Shown here in pieces: positions 1 to 7,692 of a stretch of 64,000 nt of DNA. The notes beneath the pieces were generated by a model. That model ran no database searches, was not told the DNA's origin, and worked only from the letters and a program-made list of their open reading frames with translations. Position 1 is the stretch's first letter. Each line of letters begins with the position of its first letter. The translations under genes and the position numbers were made by a program. Origin of the DNA: Streptomyces calvus (GTDB lineage: Bacteria; Actinomycetota; Actinomycetes; Streptomycetales; Streptomycetaceae); assembly GCF_006782915.1 (NCBI RefSeq), contig NZ_VCNP01000056.1:558001-622000 (forward strand), written 5' to 3'.

Positions 1-1
1 G

Positions 2-385
2 GAGGACGCCCCGCTGCGCCGGGCGGGCCTGACCCGCCCCGAGTTCGACCTGCTGGGCGCACTGCGCCGCACCGGCCACGAGCTGACGCCGAGCGAGCTG
101 GCCCGGGAGACGTTCTCCTCGGGCGCTGCCGTCACCAAACGCCTCAAGCAGCTCACCGAGCGCGGGCTGGTCGAACGCCGCGGCGACACCCGCGACCGGC
201 GGGTGGCGCACGTGCGCCTCACCGACGCGGGACGCGAGCTGGTCGACGGCATCCTGCCCGCACAGCTCGCCTACGAGACGGCCGCGCTGTCCGGCCTGGA
301 TGGCCCGGAACTCGGCGAACTGGCGGCGCTGCTCGGCACGCTGCTCGGCCAACTGGAAGGACGCCTCGGCGCACTGCGCGCCTGA
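2..385 (+). CDS. MarR-family transcriptional regulator, C-terminal part
   Basis: The reading frame is open from the first bases of the window and ends at a TGA at 383-385, so the N-terminus lies outside. The visible 127 residues contain a winged helix-turn-helix: a helix pair around ELTPSELARETFSSGAAVTK, a recognition helix followed by LTERGLVERR, and the beta-wing DTRDRRVAHVRLTDAGREL that is the hallmark of MarR proteins. A leucine-rich C-terminal helix would complete the dimer interface. MarR proteins usually repress a neighbouring gene and respond to small phenolic ligands; the target is not visible because the upstream neighbour is missing. Confidence 0.85.
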   Translation, partial: EDAPLRRAGLTRPEFDLLGALRRTGHELTPSELARETFSSGAAVTKRLKQLTERGLVERRGDTRDRRVAHVRLTDAGRELVDGILPAQLAYETAALSGLDGPELGELAALLGTLLGQLEGRLGALRA

Positions 386-428
386 CGCCCGCCGCACTCA
401 CCCGCACGTGCGCCCGCACCGACCGCAC

Positions 429-637
429 CTTCCCGTGTCCGGTCGGCACCGGGCGACCTTCCCGTGCCCGGTCGGCACCGGGTGACTCTCCCGTTGTCCG
501 GTCGGCACCGGGCGGCCCTCCCGTGTCCGGCCCGCAACCAGGCGACCCTCCCGCGTCCAGTGGACAGCGGGCGCCTCTCCCGTGTCCGGCCCGCACCGTA
601 CGCACCCTCCCGTGTCCGGCCCGCACCGTACGCACCC
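429..637. repeat. Degenerate 29-30 bp tandem repeat, 7 copies
   Basis: The core TCCCGTG recurs at 431, 460, 489, 519, 549, 578 and 608, a strict 29-30 bp period. Later copies diverge (GGTCGGCACCGGGCGAC in the first three, GGCCCGCACCGTACGCA in the last two). All frames stay open through it because the unit lacks stops, but codon usage is not gene-like. It fills the 356-bp gap between the MarR gene and the VOC gene; nothing else was recognised there. Confidence 0.85.
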
Positions 638-741
638 CCGTCCGCGTCCGGGATCGCGTCCGCCTCCGCGTCCGGGCTCGCCGGTGGCTTCGAGGCGCGT
701 CGGCGCCCGGCGCAGCCGACCGGTCCGGGCGCGGCCCGCGC

Positions 742-1506
742 TCACGCCTCGTCGGCCGCCCGGTGCACGCCGAACATCGCGCCCTGCGGGTCGCGGAGCA
801 CCGCGATGCGCGGGCCCTCCGGAGGGGAGACGGGCTCCATCAGCACGGTGCCCCGCGCCCGGGTCGCCGTCGCCGCCGCGTCGTCCACGTCCGCGACGGC
901 GAAGTACGGCAGCCAGTGCGAGGGCACCTCGTGCGGGAACTTGTCGTCCATCGTCACCATGCCCCCGAAGTCCGCGCCGTCGAGCCCCCACTGCGGGTAG
1001 CGCCGGGACGGCGTCACGCTCCAGCCGAACACCGTGGTGTAGAAGGCCACGGCCTGCTGCGGCGCGCGGGTCAGCAGCTCCACCCAGCCCAGCGCCCCGG
1101 GCACGTTGAACACCCCGGCGCCCGGGAAGGAACCGGCCTGCCACAGCTGGAAGACGGCGCCGCCCGGATCGGAGGCCACCGCGAACCGGCCCAGGTCGAA
1201 CACGTCCGTCGGGCCCGCCAGCGTCCGCCCGCCCGCCGCCTCCACCTGCCCGAGGGCCGCATCGGCGTCGGCCACCGCGAACGAGACGTTCCAGGCGACC
1301 GGCTGCGCCTCCTGGTACAGCGGAGTCACCGCGGCGACCGCCGCGTCACCCAGGTGAGCGACCGTGTAGCCCTCCGCCTCGGCGCGCGGATCGGTCTCGT
1401 GACGCCAGCCGAACAGGCGCGTGTAGAAGCGCTGCGCGGACTCCGGGTCGCTGGTGCCCAGCTCGGCCCAGCAGGGCCCGCCGCGCACCGGTGCGGACAG
1501 CCTCAT
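742..1506 (-). CDS. Two-domain VOC (glyoxalase/bleomycin-resistance fold) protein
   Basis: A 254-residue protein made of two VOC modules, roughly residues 8-120 and 130-250. Each opens with a GxPCWAEL / LGWVELLT strand and contains the helix-strand signature AQRFYTRLFGW / AVAFYTTVFGW, followed by the D/E-rich strand that in the superfamily supplies metal ligands. Such two-module proteins act as lyases, dioxygenases or drug-sequestering proteins; substrate cannot be deduced. The start at 1506 was chosen over an upstream in-frame GTG at 1590 because a GGGAGC ribosome-binding site lies just before it and homologues start with this strand. The next gene upstream on the same strand is another VOC protein. 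Confidence 0.85.
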   Translation of the reverse strand: MRLSAPVRGGPCWAELGTSDPESAQRFYTRLFGWRHETDPRAEAEGYTVAHLGDAAVAAVTPLYQEAQPVAWNVSFAVADADAALGQVEAAGGRTLAGPTDVFDLGRFAVASDPGGAVFQLWQAGSFPGAGVFNVPGALGWVELLTRAPQQAVAFYTTVFGWSVTPSRRYPQWGLDGADFGGMVTMDDKFPHEVPSHWLPYFAVADVDDAAATATRARGTVLMEPVSPPEGPRIAVLRDPQGAMFGVHRAADEA

Positions 1507-1606
1507 GGCGCTCCCTTCGGTCCCTCCCAGCACGCTAAGCCCCGCCTGCGGCCCCGGCCATCCGGCACCGACCGGCCGGCGCGCCGCCACGTGCGGGCCG
1601 CCGCCG

Positions 1607-2005
1607 TCAGATCCCCGGCCGGTACCGCAGCGGATGGTCGGCCGGGATCTCGACCAGCACGATCGGCGTGCCGTCCGGGTCCGCGATCCACATCTCGATC
1701 AGGCCCCACGGCTCCTTCACCGGCGGGCGGACGATCTCGACGCCCTTCGCGGTCAGCTCGTCGCGTGCCGCCGTGACGTCCTCGACCTGGAGCCACAGCC
1801 GCACGGCCGGGGACCCTGCCGGCGGCGCGTCCGCGTGCCCGGAGAGTTCCAGGAACCCGCCGCCGAGGAAGTAGACCGTGCCGCGCCCGGGGCCCGTGCC
1901 GAACTCGCGGTGGACGGCGAGGCCCAGCTGTTCGCCGTAGAAGGCGCGGGAGCGGTCGGGGTCGGTGGGGCGGAGCAGGACGCGGCTGCCCAGTACGTGC
2001 ACCAT
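1607..2005 (-). CDS. Single-domain VOC family protein
   Basis: 132 residues forming one VOC module: an N-terminal strand VLGSRVLLRPTDPDRSRAFYGEQLGL, a glycine-rich turn (YFLGGGFLELSG), a second beta-alpha-beta unit and a closing IWIADPDG strand typical of glyoxalase-like proteins. It lies on the same strand as the two-module VOC gene downstream, about 100 bp apart, so co-transcription is possible. It is divergent from the GNAT gene, with which it shares a 91-bp intergenic region. Function is unassigned beyond fold; lactoylglutathione lyase names given to such genes are usually not justified. Confidence 0.85.
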   Translation of the reverse strand: MVHVLGSRVLLRPTDPDRSRAFYGEQLGLAVHREFGTGPGRGTVYFLGGGFLELSGHADAPPAGSPAVRLWLQVEDVTAARDELTAKGVEIVRPPVKEPWGLIEMWIADPDGTPIVLVEIPADHPLRYRPGI

Positions 2006-2096
2006 GCGGCCGAGGGTAGCGGCGGGTCGCGCCGCGTTAGTCTCTTCCCCGGCTCAGCCACGCCGAAGGCCCGCGCACAGGAATCGGAGACGCGCC

Positions 2097-2672
2097 ATGG
2101 AATCCGCCACGGACACCGCACTGACCTTCCGGGACGCCACCGAGGCCGACGTGGACGCCCTCGTCGCGCTGATCGAGTCGGCGTACCGGGGAGACAGCAG
2201 CCGGGCCGGGTGGACCAGCGAGGCGGACCTCCTGCACGGGCAGCGCACCGACCCGGAGGGCGTCCTGGACGTCGTCAAGTCGCCGGACAGCAGGCTGCTG
2301 ACGGTGGAGCGCGAGGGCCGGATCGTCGCCTGCTGCCAGCTCGAACACCGCGGCGCCCACGCCTACTTCGGGATGTTCGCGGTCAGCCCCGCCCTGCAGG
2401 GCGCCGGACTCGGCCGGACGATCATCGCCGAGGCGGAGCGCCAGGTCCGCGAGGTGTGGGGCGTGGACGAGATGCACATGACGGTGATCTCCGTGCGGGA
2501 GGACCTGATCGCCTGGTACGAGCGGCGCGGCTACCGCCGTACGGGACGGATGACGCCGTTCCCGTACGGCGACGAGCGCTTCGGCATTCCGCAGCGCGAC
2601 GACCTGCAGTTCGAGCTGCTCGTCAAGGAGCTGACCGGCCCCTCGCCCACGGGCGCGTCCGTCACGCCGTGA
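2097..2672 (+). CDS. GNAT-family N-acetyltransferase
   Basis: 191 residues with the full GNAT order: N-terminal TFRDATEADVDALVALI helix, the central strand YFGMFAVSP, the acetyl-CoA pyrophosphate-binding loop LQGAGLGR (residues 100-107), and the C-terminal LIAWYERRGYRRTGRM motif. It would transfer an acetyl group from acetyl-CoA to an unidentified amine. The ATG at 2097 is preceded by GGAG at a normal distance; longer in-frame starts upstream overlap the divergent VOC promoter and were rejected. Its 3' end overlaps that of the convergent glycerophosphodiesterase gene by 11 bp. Confidence 0.9.
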   Translation: MESATDTALTFRDATEADVDALVALIESAYRGDSSRAGWTSEADLLHGQRTDPEGVLDVVKSPDSRLLTVEREGRIVACCQLEHRGAHAYFGMFAVSPALQGAGLGRTIIAEAERQVREVWGVDEMHMTVISVREDLIAWYERRGYRRTGRMTPFPYGDERFGIPQRDDLQFELLVKELTGPSPTGASVTP

Positions 2673-3345
2673 AACGCCCGGTGCGCTTGATCTCCGGGAA
2701 GTCGGTGGTCGCACCGTCCAGACCCAGCGCCCGCACCAGCCTGAGGTGATCCTGGGTGTTGACCACCCAGCCGAGGACCGCCAGGTCCGCCTTCCGCGCG
2801 CGCTCCACGATCTCCAGGGTCAGCCGGCGGATGTCGAGGCAGAGGGTCGAGGCGCCGGCCGCGACCGCCCGGTCCACCACGCCGGTGTCGTAGCGGCTGG
2901 CCACGAGCGCCGTGCGCACCCCCGGCACCAGCCGGGCGATCTCCGCGATCGCCTCGTCGTGGAACGACGACACCTCGACCCGGGCGGCCAGGTCCCGCGC
3001 GTTCATCACCTCGGCCAGTCTCCGGGCCGCCTGCACGTCCTTGATCTCGGCCTGGAGCGGCGCGCGGACGGCGTCCAGCACCTCCTCGAAGACGGGGACG
3101 CGCTCGCCGCCCCCGGCGTCCAGGGCGCGCAGCTCGGCGAGGGTCTTGTCGGCGATGGCGCCGGTCCCGTCCGTGGTGCGGTCCACCTCCGCGTCGTGCA
3201 TGACGACGAGCGCGCCGTCCTTGCTCAGGTGCAGATCGAGTTCGATGACGTCGAGGCCGGCTTCCTGGGCGGCGACGAAGGACCGGAGGGTGTTCTCGGG
3301 GGCGACACCCATGACTCCGCGGTGACCGATGGTGAGGAAGTTCAA
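2662..3345 (-). CDS. Glycerophosphodiester phosphodiesterase
   Basis: 227 residues of GDPD TIM-barrel type. The catalytic signature HRG (residues 8-10) and APENT (15-19) open the protein, E35 and D37 in ELDLHLSKDG are the expected metal ligands, and H50-D51 in VVMHD the second catalytic pair. Enzymes of this family hydrolyse glycerophosphodiesters to glycerol-3-phosphate and an alcohol. No signal peptide is seen, so it should be cytoplasmic. It is shorter than secreted GlpQ and close to the size of cytoplasmic UgpQ. It is divergent from the DUF6421-like operon and converges on the GNAT gene. Confidence 0.92.
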   Translation of the reverse strand: MNFLTIGHRGVMGVAPENTLRSFVAAQEAGLDVIELDLHLSKDGALVVMHDAEVDRTTDGTGAIADKTLAELRALDAGGGERVPVFEEVLDAVRAPLQAEIKDVQAARRLAEVMNARDLAARVEVSSFHDEAIAEIARLVPGVRTALVASRYDTGVVDRAVAAGASTLCLDIRRLTLEIVERARKADLAVLGWVVNTQDHLRLVRALGLDGATTDFPEIKRTGRFTA

Positions 3346-3533
3346 GGTGCGACTCGCTTCCGTCGACGGCGGCGGGGGGCCGCGTCCCTACGGCCCTCTG
3401 GGACCGTATCGCCTGTGCCCGCCGCGTCCAGAGGCTGAACATCGATCGCCCACGGCATCGCCCGGACGGGTGTCCCGCAGGAAAAAATGCGGTGAAGCCG
3501 GGGGTGGGGCAGGATAATTTCCCGAGACTCCCC

Positions 3534-3563
3534 TTGCTGGGAGAAACCCCGTATGTATACGGT
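3534..3563 (+). promoter_or_regulatory. Candidate promoter of the DUF6421-SDR-aldolase operon
   Basis: TTGCTG at 3534-3539 and TACGGT at 3558-3563 are separated by 18 nt and lie 35 nt before the ATG. A short hairpin CTCCC/GGGAG overlaps the -35 region. Assignment is by eye only. Confidence 0.4.
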
Positions 3564-3598
3564 CTCCTTACGCGAGGTTCTCCCGTGAAGGATGGGTT

Positions 3599-4996
3599 AT
3601 GACGGAAATTCTTGTGCAGGTGGGTACTGAGGGGCAGGTTCCTTCGGTGAGCAGGGTGGTGGAGCACCCGGCATGGCCCGTGCTCAAGGATGCCGTGGAG
3701 CGGATCCGGCCCTGGCAGTCCAAGGACGGTTCCATCGACTTCGACGCCGAGGGCGCCCCCTTGCGCACCGACGCCGAGCGTGCGGTGCGCGAGGTCACCG
3801 AGGCCGTCGAGCGGCTCTCCCCGCTGCTCCCGCACGACCGCGCCTACCACGAGGCCCTGGTGAAGGACCTGGCCCGGTGGGCCGAGGGCGGCTTCGAGGT
3901 GCCCGACTTCCTCGACTCGCTGCTGGCCTTCCAGCCGGCCGCGCACCGCGAGGACGGCCTCCAGCACCTGGTCGTCTTCCCGATGTACACGCAGAACGGC
4001 AACCCGGACCGCAACCTCGAGGCGGTCGTGCTGCGCATGGTCTGGCCGGAGTGGCTGGCCGAGCTGGAGCGCACCCGCTACGACAACCCGCTGTTCTGCG
4101 GCATCACCTTCGAGGACTTCACCGCGGGCTACGACACCAACTCCGCGGTCCTCTTCCCCGAGACCATCGCCGTGCGCGAGGCCCCCGAGCGGTTCACCTG
4201 GGGCGGCATCTTCTGCGACCGCGAGGCCGCCCGCTTCCGCCGGGTCACCGAGGCCGCCGTCGACATCCTCGGCCTCCAGTTGCCCGAGGACGTCGCCGCG
4301 ATGGTCCACGACCAGAAGCGCTGCGAAGAGGCGTTCGTGCTCTGGGACATGGTCCACGACCGCACCCACAGCCACGGCGACCTGCCCTTCGACCCGTTCA
4401 TGATCAAGCAGCGCCAGCCGTTCTGGATGTACGGCCTGGAGGAGCTGCGCTGCGACCTCACCGCCTTCAAGGAGGCCGTGAAGCTCGCCGGCGACGGCGT
4501 CCCGCAGGCCCGTGACGTCCAGGTCGCGGTGCTCTTCGACCGGATGTTCCGCTTCCCGGTCACCGGCGAGCGGGTCCGCAACTACGACGGCCTCGGCGGC
4601 CAGCTGCTCTTCGCCTACCTGCACAAGCACGACGTCGTCCGCTGGACCGACAACAAGCTCTCCATCGACTGGGAGCGCGCCCCGCAGGTCACCAACCAGC
4701 TGTGCGCCGAGATCGAGAAGCTGTACCGCGACGGCATCGACCGTCCCAAGCTCGTCCACTGGTTCGCCGGCTACGAGCTGGTCTCCACCTACCTCTCCCC
4801 GCACCCGGGCTCCAAGTGGGCCAAGGGCCCCGACGCCCTCGACCTGACGCAGCCGCCGCGCAAACTCGTCGATGACGTGCTTCCGGACGAGTTTCCGCTG
4901 AGCATGTTCTATGAGGCACTGTCCAAGAAGCTGAAGAGCGTGATCGCCTCCACCAAGGGCATCACTGCGGACGGTGCCGGGCGGGTCGCCGCGTGA
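3599..4996 (+). CDS. DUF6421-like protein of unknown function
   Basis: 465 residues, soluble, no signal peptide. From memory it matches the Streptomyces family labelled DUF6421; no function is established. Sequence inspection shows a conserved-looking acidic/histidine block: H253-D-R-T-H257-S-H259-G-D261, followed 20-odd residues later by E281-E-L-R-C-D286, which resembles the separated ligand sets of zinc hydrolases such as DPP III-like peptidases. That reading is inference. AAGGA precedes the ATG with normal spacing. It is the first gene of an operon with an SDR and a threonine-aldolase-type enzyme (next gene starts within 40 bp), so a role in processing a small amino or hydroxy compound is plausible. 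Confidence 0.75.
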   Translation: MTEILVQVGTEGQVPSVSRVVEHPAWPVLKDAVERIRPWQSKDGSIDFDAEGAPLRTDAERAVREVTEAVERLSPLLPHDRAYHEALVKDLARWAEGGFEVPDFLDSLLAFQPAAHREDGLQHLVVFPMYTQNGNPDRNLEAVVLRMVWPEWLAELERTRYDNPLFCGITFEDFTAGYDTNSAVLFPETIAVREAPERFTWGGIFCDREAARFRRVTEAAVDILGLQLPEDVAAMVHDQKRCEEAFVLWDMVHDRTHSHGDLPFDPFMIKQRQPFWMYGLEELRCDLTAFKEAVKLAGDGVPQARDVQVAVLFDRMFRFPVTGERVRNYDGLGGQLLFAYLHKHDVVRWTDNKLSIDWERAPQVTNQLCAEIEKLYRDGIDRPKLVHWFAGYELVSTYLSPHPGSKWAKGPDALDLTQPPRKLVDDVLPDEFPLSMFYEALSKKLKSVIASTKGITADGAGRVAA

Positions 4997-5034
4997 GCGA
5001 TCGCGAATCCACAACTGCTCAGGAGGCGAGGAAC

Positions 5035-5781
5035 ATGGGGAACGGGGCGCTCGACGGTGCGGTGATCGCGGTGGCCGGCGCGGGAGGACCCGCGGGACGG
5101 GCGGCGCTGCTCAGGCTGGCCGAGGCGGGGGCGACCGTCGTCGGCTCCGACAACGACCTGGAGCGGCTGGCGGAAGCGGTCGACGCCGCGCGCTACGCGC
5201 ACGGCGGCGCCACCGTCACCGGCGAGACGGTCGACCTGCTCGACCTGAACTCGACCCGTGAGTGGGCCGCCCGGGTCGAGAAGGACTTCGGCCGGGTCGA
5301 CGGCCTGGTCCACCTGGTCGGCGGGTGGCGCGGCAGCGAGACCTTCACCAAGACCAACCTGGACGACTGGGACCTGCTGGAGCTGCTGCTGGTGCGCACC
5401 GTCCAGCACACCTCCCTCGCCTTCCACGAGGCGCTCCAGCGCAGCGACCGCGGCCGGTACGTCCTGATCAGCGCGGCCGGCGCCAGCAAGCCCACCGCGG
5501 GCAACGCCGCCTACTCGGCGGCCAAGGCCGCCGCCGAGGCGTGGACGCTGGCCATGGCCGACTACTTCCGCAAGGCCGGGGGCGAGCAGGGGCCGACGTC
5601 GGCGGCTGCGATCCTGGTGGTGAAGGCGTTGGTGCACGACGCGATGCGCGCGGAGCGGCCCAACGCGAAGTTCGCGGGCTTCACGGACGTCAAGGACCTG
5701 GCCGAGGCCATCACCGGAGTCTGGGAGAAGCCCGCCGCGGAAGTGAACGGAAACCGTCTGTGGCTGACCGAGAAGCCGTGA
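5035..5781 (+). CDS. SDR-family NAD(P)-dependent oxidoreductase
   Basis: 248 residues with a Rossmann fold: the N-terminal AGAGGPAGRAAL glycine loop (a variant of TGxxxGIG), an acidic residue after beta-2 (VVGSDND) favouring NAD(H), the LVHLVGGWRG segment in place of NNAG, and the YSAAK catalytic pair preceded by a serine in LISAAGAS. The substrate is unknown. AGGAGG lies 8 nt before the chosen ATG at 5035; a GTG at 4993 overlapping the previous stop is an alternative that would add 14 residues. Its stop overlaps the start of the aldolase gene (GTGA), so all three genes are likely translated together. Confidence 0.88.
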   Translation: MGNGALDGAVIAVAGAGGPAGRAALLRLAEAGATVVGSDNDLERLAEAVDAARYAHGGATVTGETVDLLDLNSTREWAARVEKDFGRVDGLVHLVGGWRGSETFTKTNLDDWDLLELLLVRTVQHTSLAFHEALQRSDRGRYVLISAAGASKPTAGNAAYSAAKAAAEAWTLAMADYFRKAGGEQGPTSAAAILVVKALVHDAMRAERPNAKFAGFTDVKDLAEAITGVWEKPAAEVNGNRLWLTEKP

Positions 5782-6848
5782 ACCCACCGAGGACCGACGC
5801 GCGTCGTCATCACGACCCGGACGTCCGCGGTTTCGCCAGCGACAACTACGCCGGGGCCCACCCGGAGGTGCTCGCCGCCCTGGCCCTGGCCAACGGCGGG
5901 CACCAGATCGCCTACGGCGAGGACGCGTACACCGAGAACCTCCAGCGGGTGATCCGCAGCCACTTCGGGCCCACCGCCGAGGCGTTCCCGGTCTTCAACG
6001 GGACCGGCGCCAACGTCGTCGCGCTCCAGGCGGTCACCGACCGCTGGGGCGCGGTGATCTGCGCCGAGAGCGCCCACATCAACGTGGACGAGGGCGGGGC
6101 GCCGGAGCGGGTCGGCGGCATCAAGCTGCTCACCGTGCCCACGCCGGACGGCAAGCTCACCCCGGAGCTGATCGACCGGCAGGCGTACGGCTGGGACGAC
6201 GAGCACCGGGCGATGCCGCAGGTGGTCTCCATAGCCCAGGCCACCGAGCTGGGCACGGTCTACACCCCGGACGAGATCCGCGCCATCTGCGAGCACGCCC
6301 ACGCGCACGGCATGCGGGTGCACGTCGACGGCTCCCGGCTGGCGAACGCCGCCGCCGCGCTGAACGTGCCGATGCGTGCCTTCACCAACGGGGTGGGCGT
6401 CGACCTGCTGTCCCTGGGCGGCACCAAGAACGGTGCCCTGTTCGGCGAGGCCGTCGTGGTGATCAACCAGGACGCCGTGCGTCAGATGAAGCACCTGCGC
6501 AAGCAGTCCATGCAGCTGGCGTCCAAGATGCGCTTCGTCTCCGTGCAACTGGAGGCCCTGTTCGCCCGGGACCTGTGGCTGCGCAACGCCCGGCACGCCA
6601 ACGAGATGGCCCAGCGCCTGGCCGAGGGCGTGCGCGCCGTGCACGGCGTGGAGATCCTCCACCCGGTGCAGGCCAACGCCGTCTTCGCACGCCTGCCGCA
6701 CGACGTGGCCGAGCGCCTGCAGAAGCGGTTCCGGTTCTACTTCTGGGACGAGGCGGCCGGCGACGTCCGCTGGATGTGCGCCTTCGACACCACCGAGGAC
6801 GACGTGGACGCGTTCGTCGCGGCCCTCAAGGAGGAGTCGGCACGCTAG
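5778..6848 (+). CDS. Low-specificity threonine-aldolase-type PLP enzyme
   Basis: 356 residues of the beta-eliminating-lyase/threonine aldolase fold (PLP type I). Visible landmarks are the N-terminal FASDNYAG, the GTGANV cofactor loop, HVDGSRLANA (the aspartate that contacts the PLP ring) and GGTKNG with the Schiff-base lysine at K217. Family members cleave threonine or allo-threonine to glycine and acetaldehyde, but related beta-hydroxy-amino acids are also used. The GTG start overlaps the SDR stop (GTGA). The gene ends at TAG 6846-6848, a codon contained in the CTAG that flanks the MITE-like element, so the present C-terminus may have been set by that insertion. Confidence 0.88.
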   Translation: MNPPRTDARRHHDPDVRGFASDNYAGAHPEVLAALALANGGHQIAYGEDAYTENLQRVIRSHFGPTAEAFPVFNGTGANVVALQAVTDRWGAVICAESAHINVDEGGAPERVGGIKLLTVPTPDGKLTPELIDRQAYGWDDEHRAMPQVVSIAQATELGTVYTPDEIRAICEHAHAHGMRVHVDGSRLANAAAALNVPMRAFTNGVGVDLLSLGGTKNGALFGEAVVVINQDAVRQMKHLRKQSMQLASKMRFVSVQLEALFARDLWLRNARHANEMAQRLAEGVRAVHGVEILHPVQANAVFARLPHDVAERLQKRFRFYFWDEAAGDVRWMCAFDTTEDDVDAFVAALKEESAR

Positions 6849-7030
6849 GGCCTGTCGTTTGGATCATGTCGGTTTCGCGGGGCGTGGCACGCACATCTGC
6901 TGCGTTGTCGTCGGTTGTCGACGCTCCGCGTCGCCGCCCTCCTCCGCCTTGCAGCTGCACGCACCACGCCCCGCTCGGGTGGGCTGAGAAGCGCTGCGTC
7001 TCCCAGCCGACCTGATCCAAACGACAGACC
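6849..7030. mobile_element. MITE-like element with 18-bp terminal inverted repeats
   Basis: The left end GGCCTGTCGTTTGGATCA (6849-6866) is matched by TGATCCAAACGACAGACC (7013-7030), an 18-bp inverted repeat with one mismatch, enclosing a 182-bp unit. CTAG flanks both sides (6845-6848 and 7031-7034) and may be a target duplication. There is no transposase frame inside. From general knowledge, ends of this type resemble those of IS5-family elements in Streptomyces; the mobilising transposase is not in this window. A degenerate relative lies at about 49257-49351. Confidence 0.75.
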
Positions 7031-7042
7031 CTAGAACCAAGT

Positions 7043-7100
7043 GCATAGCTATGCGGTCGACCGGAATTTCATTGATCTCCGGTCGACCCATACCTATGCT
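7043..7100 (+). promoter_or_regulatory. Promoter with two nested palindromes, probable leaderless start
   Basis: TTGATC (7072-7077), 17-nt spacer, TATGCT (7095-7100), with the ATG of the next gene 8 nt later and no ribosome-binding site, which fits a leaderless mRNA. A perfect 11-bp inverted repeat GGTCGACCGGA / TCCGGTCGACC (7055-7065 and 7078-7088) brackets the -35 hexamer, and a perfect 12-bp palindrome GCATAGCTATGC sits just upstream (7043-7054). This looks like a repressor or dual-regulator site; the cognate regulator is not identifiable. Confidence 0.7.
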
Positions 7101-7108
7101 CTGGCGTC

Positions 7109-7692
7109 ATGCAGCTGATCCAGGAAACTCCGGACCTCTCCGCGTATTTGGCCGCCAACGAGGTGATCGACCATCACCATCCCCGGGTCCGCGAGACGGC
7201 GGCGCGCCTCGCCGCAGAGGTGAACGACTCGTATGAGTATGCGCGGGCGGCGTTCGAGTTCGTGCGCGACACCATCGCCCACTCGCAGGACTCGGGCGAT
7301 CTCCGCGTGACCTGGCGCGCCTCCGACGTCCTGGAACAGGGCACCGGCATCTGCTACGCCAAGGCCCACGCACTGGCCGCGCTGCTGCGGGCCGAGGACA
7401 TCCCGACCGCGTTCTGCTACCAGAACCTCGGCGTCGTGCACGGCCTGGTCGCCGTACGGTTCCGCGGGGCCTGGCACCGGCAGGACCCCCGCGGCAACAA
7501 ATGGACGCGCGGTTCTCCCTCCAGGGCGAGCGGCTGGCCTTCATCCCCGATCCGTCGTCCAATGAGATGGACTACCCGGTCCTGTATGCTGAACCCCATC
7601 CGGTCGTACTGCACGCCCTCAGGGCCGCCGCCGACCGGCCGCACCTGTGGCGGACGCTCCCCACCGCACTCCCGGACCAAGGCGGACGATGA
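7109..7692 (+). pseudogene. Transglutaminase-like protein, frameshifted
   Basis: The first 130 codons encode a transglutaminase/arylamine-protease fold with a clear triad: C82 in GTGICYAKAHALAALLR, H111 in GVVHGLVAVRF and D126 in WHRQDPRGN. Near position 7500 the homologous sequence continues in another frame (MDARFSLQGERLAF... to TGA 7690-7692), so one reading-frame change, equivalent to a net loss of one base, splits the gene. Family members are about 195 residues and the two halves together fit that length. It is either a real inactivation or a sequencing error. The second half overlaps the next ATG (ATGA), so the pair was once translationally coupled. Confidence 0.75.

Noticed and set aside
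2531..5014. Long minus-strand frame opposite the DUF6421-like gene and through the glycerophosphodiesterase region
   Set aside because: Composition is an antisense artefact, and it overlaps two recognisable genes in other frames.
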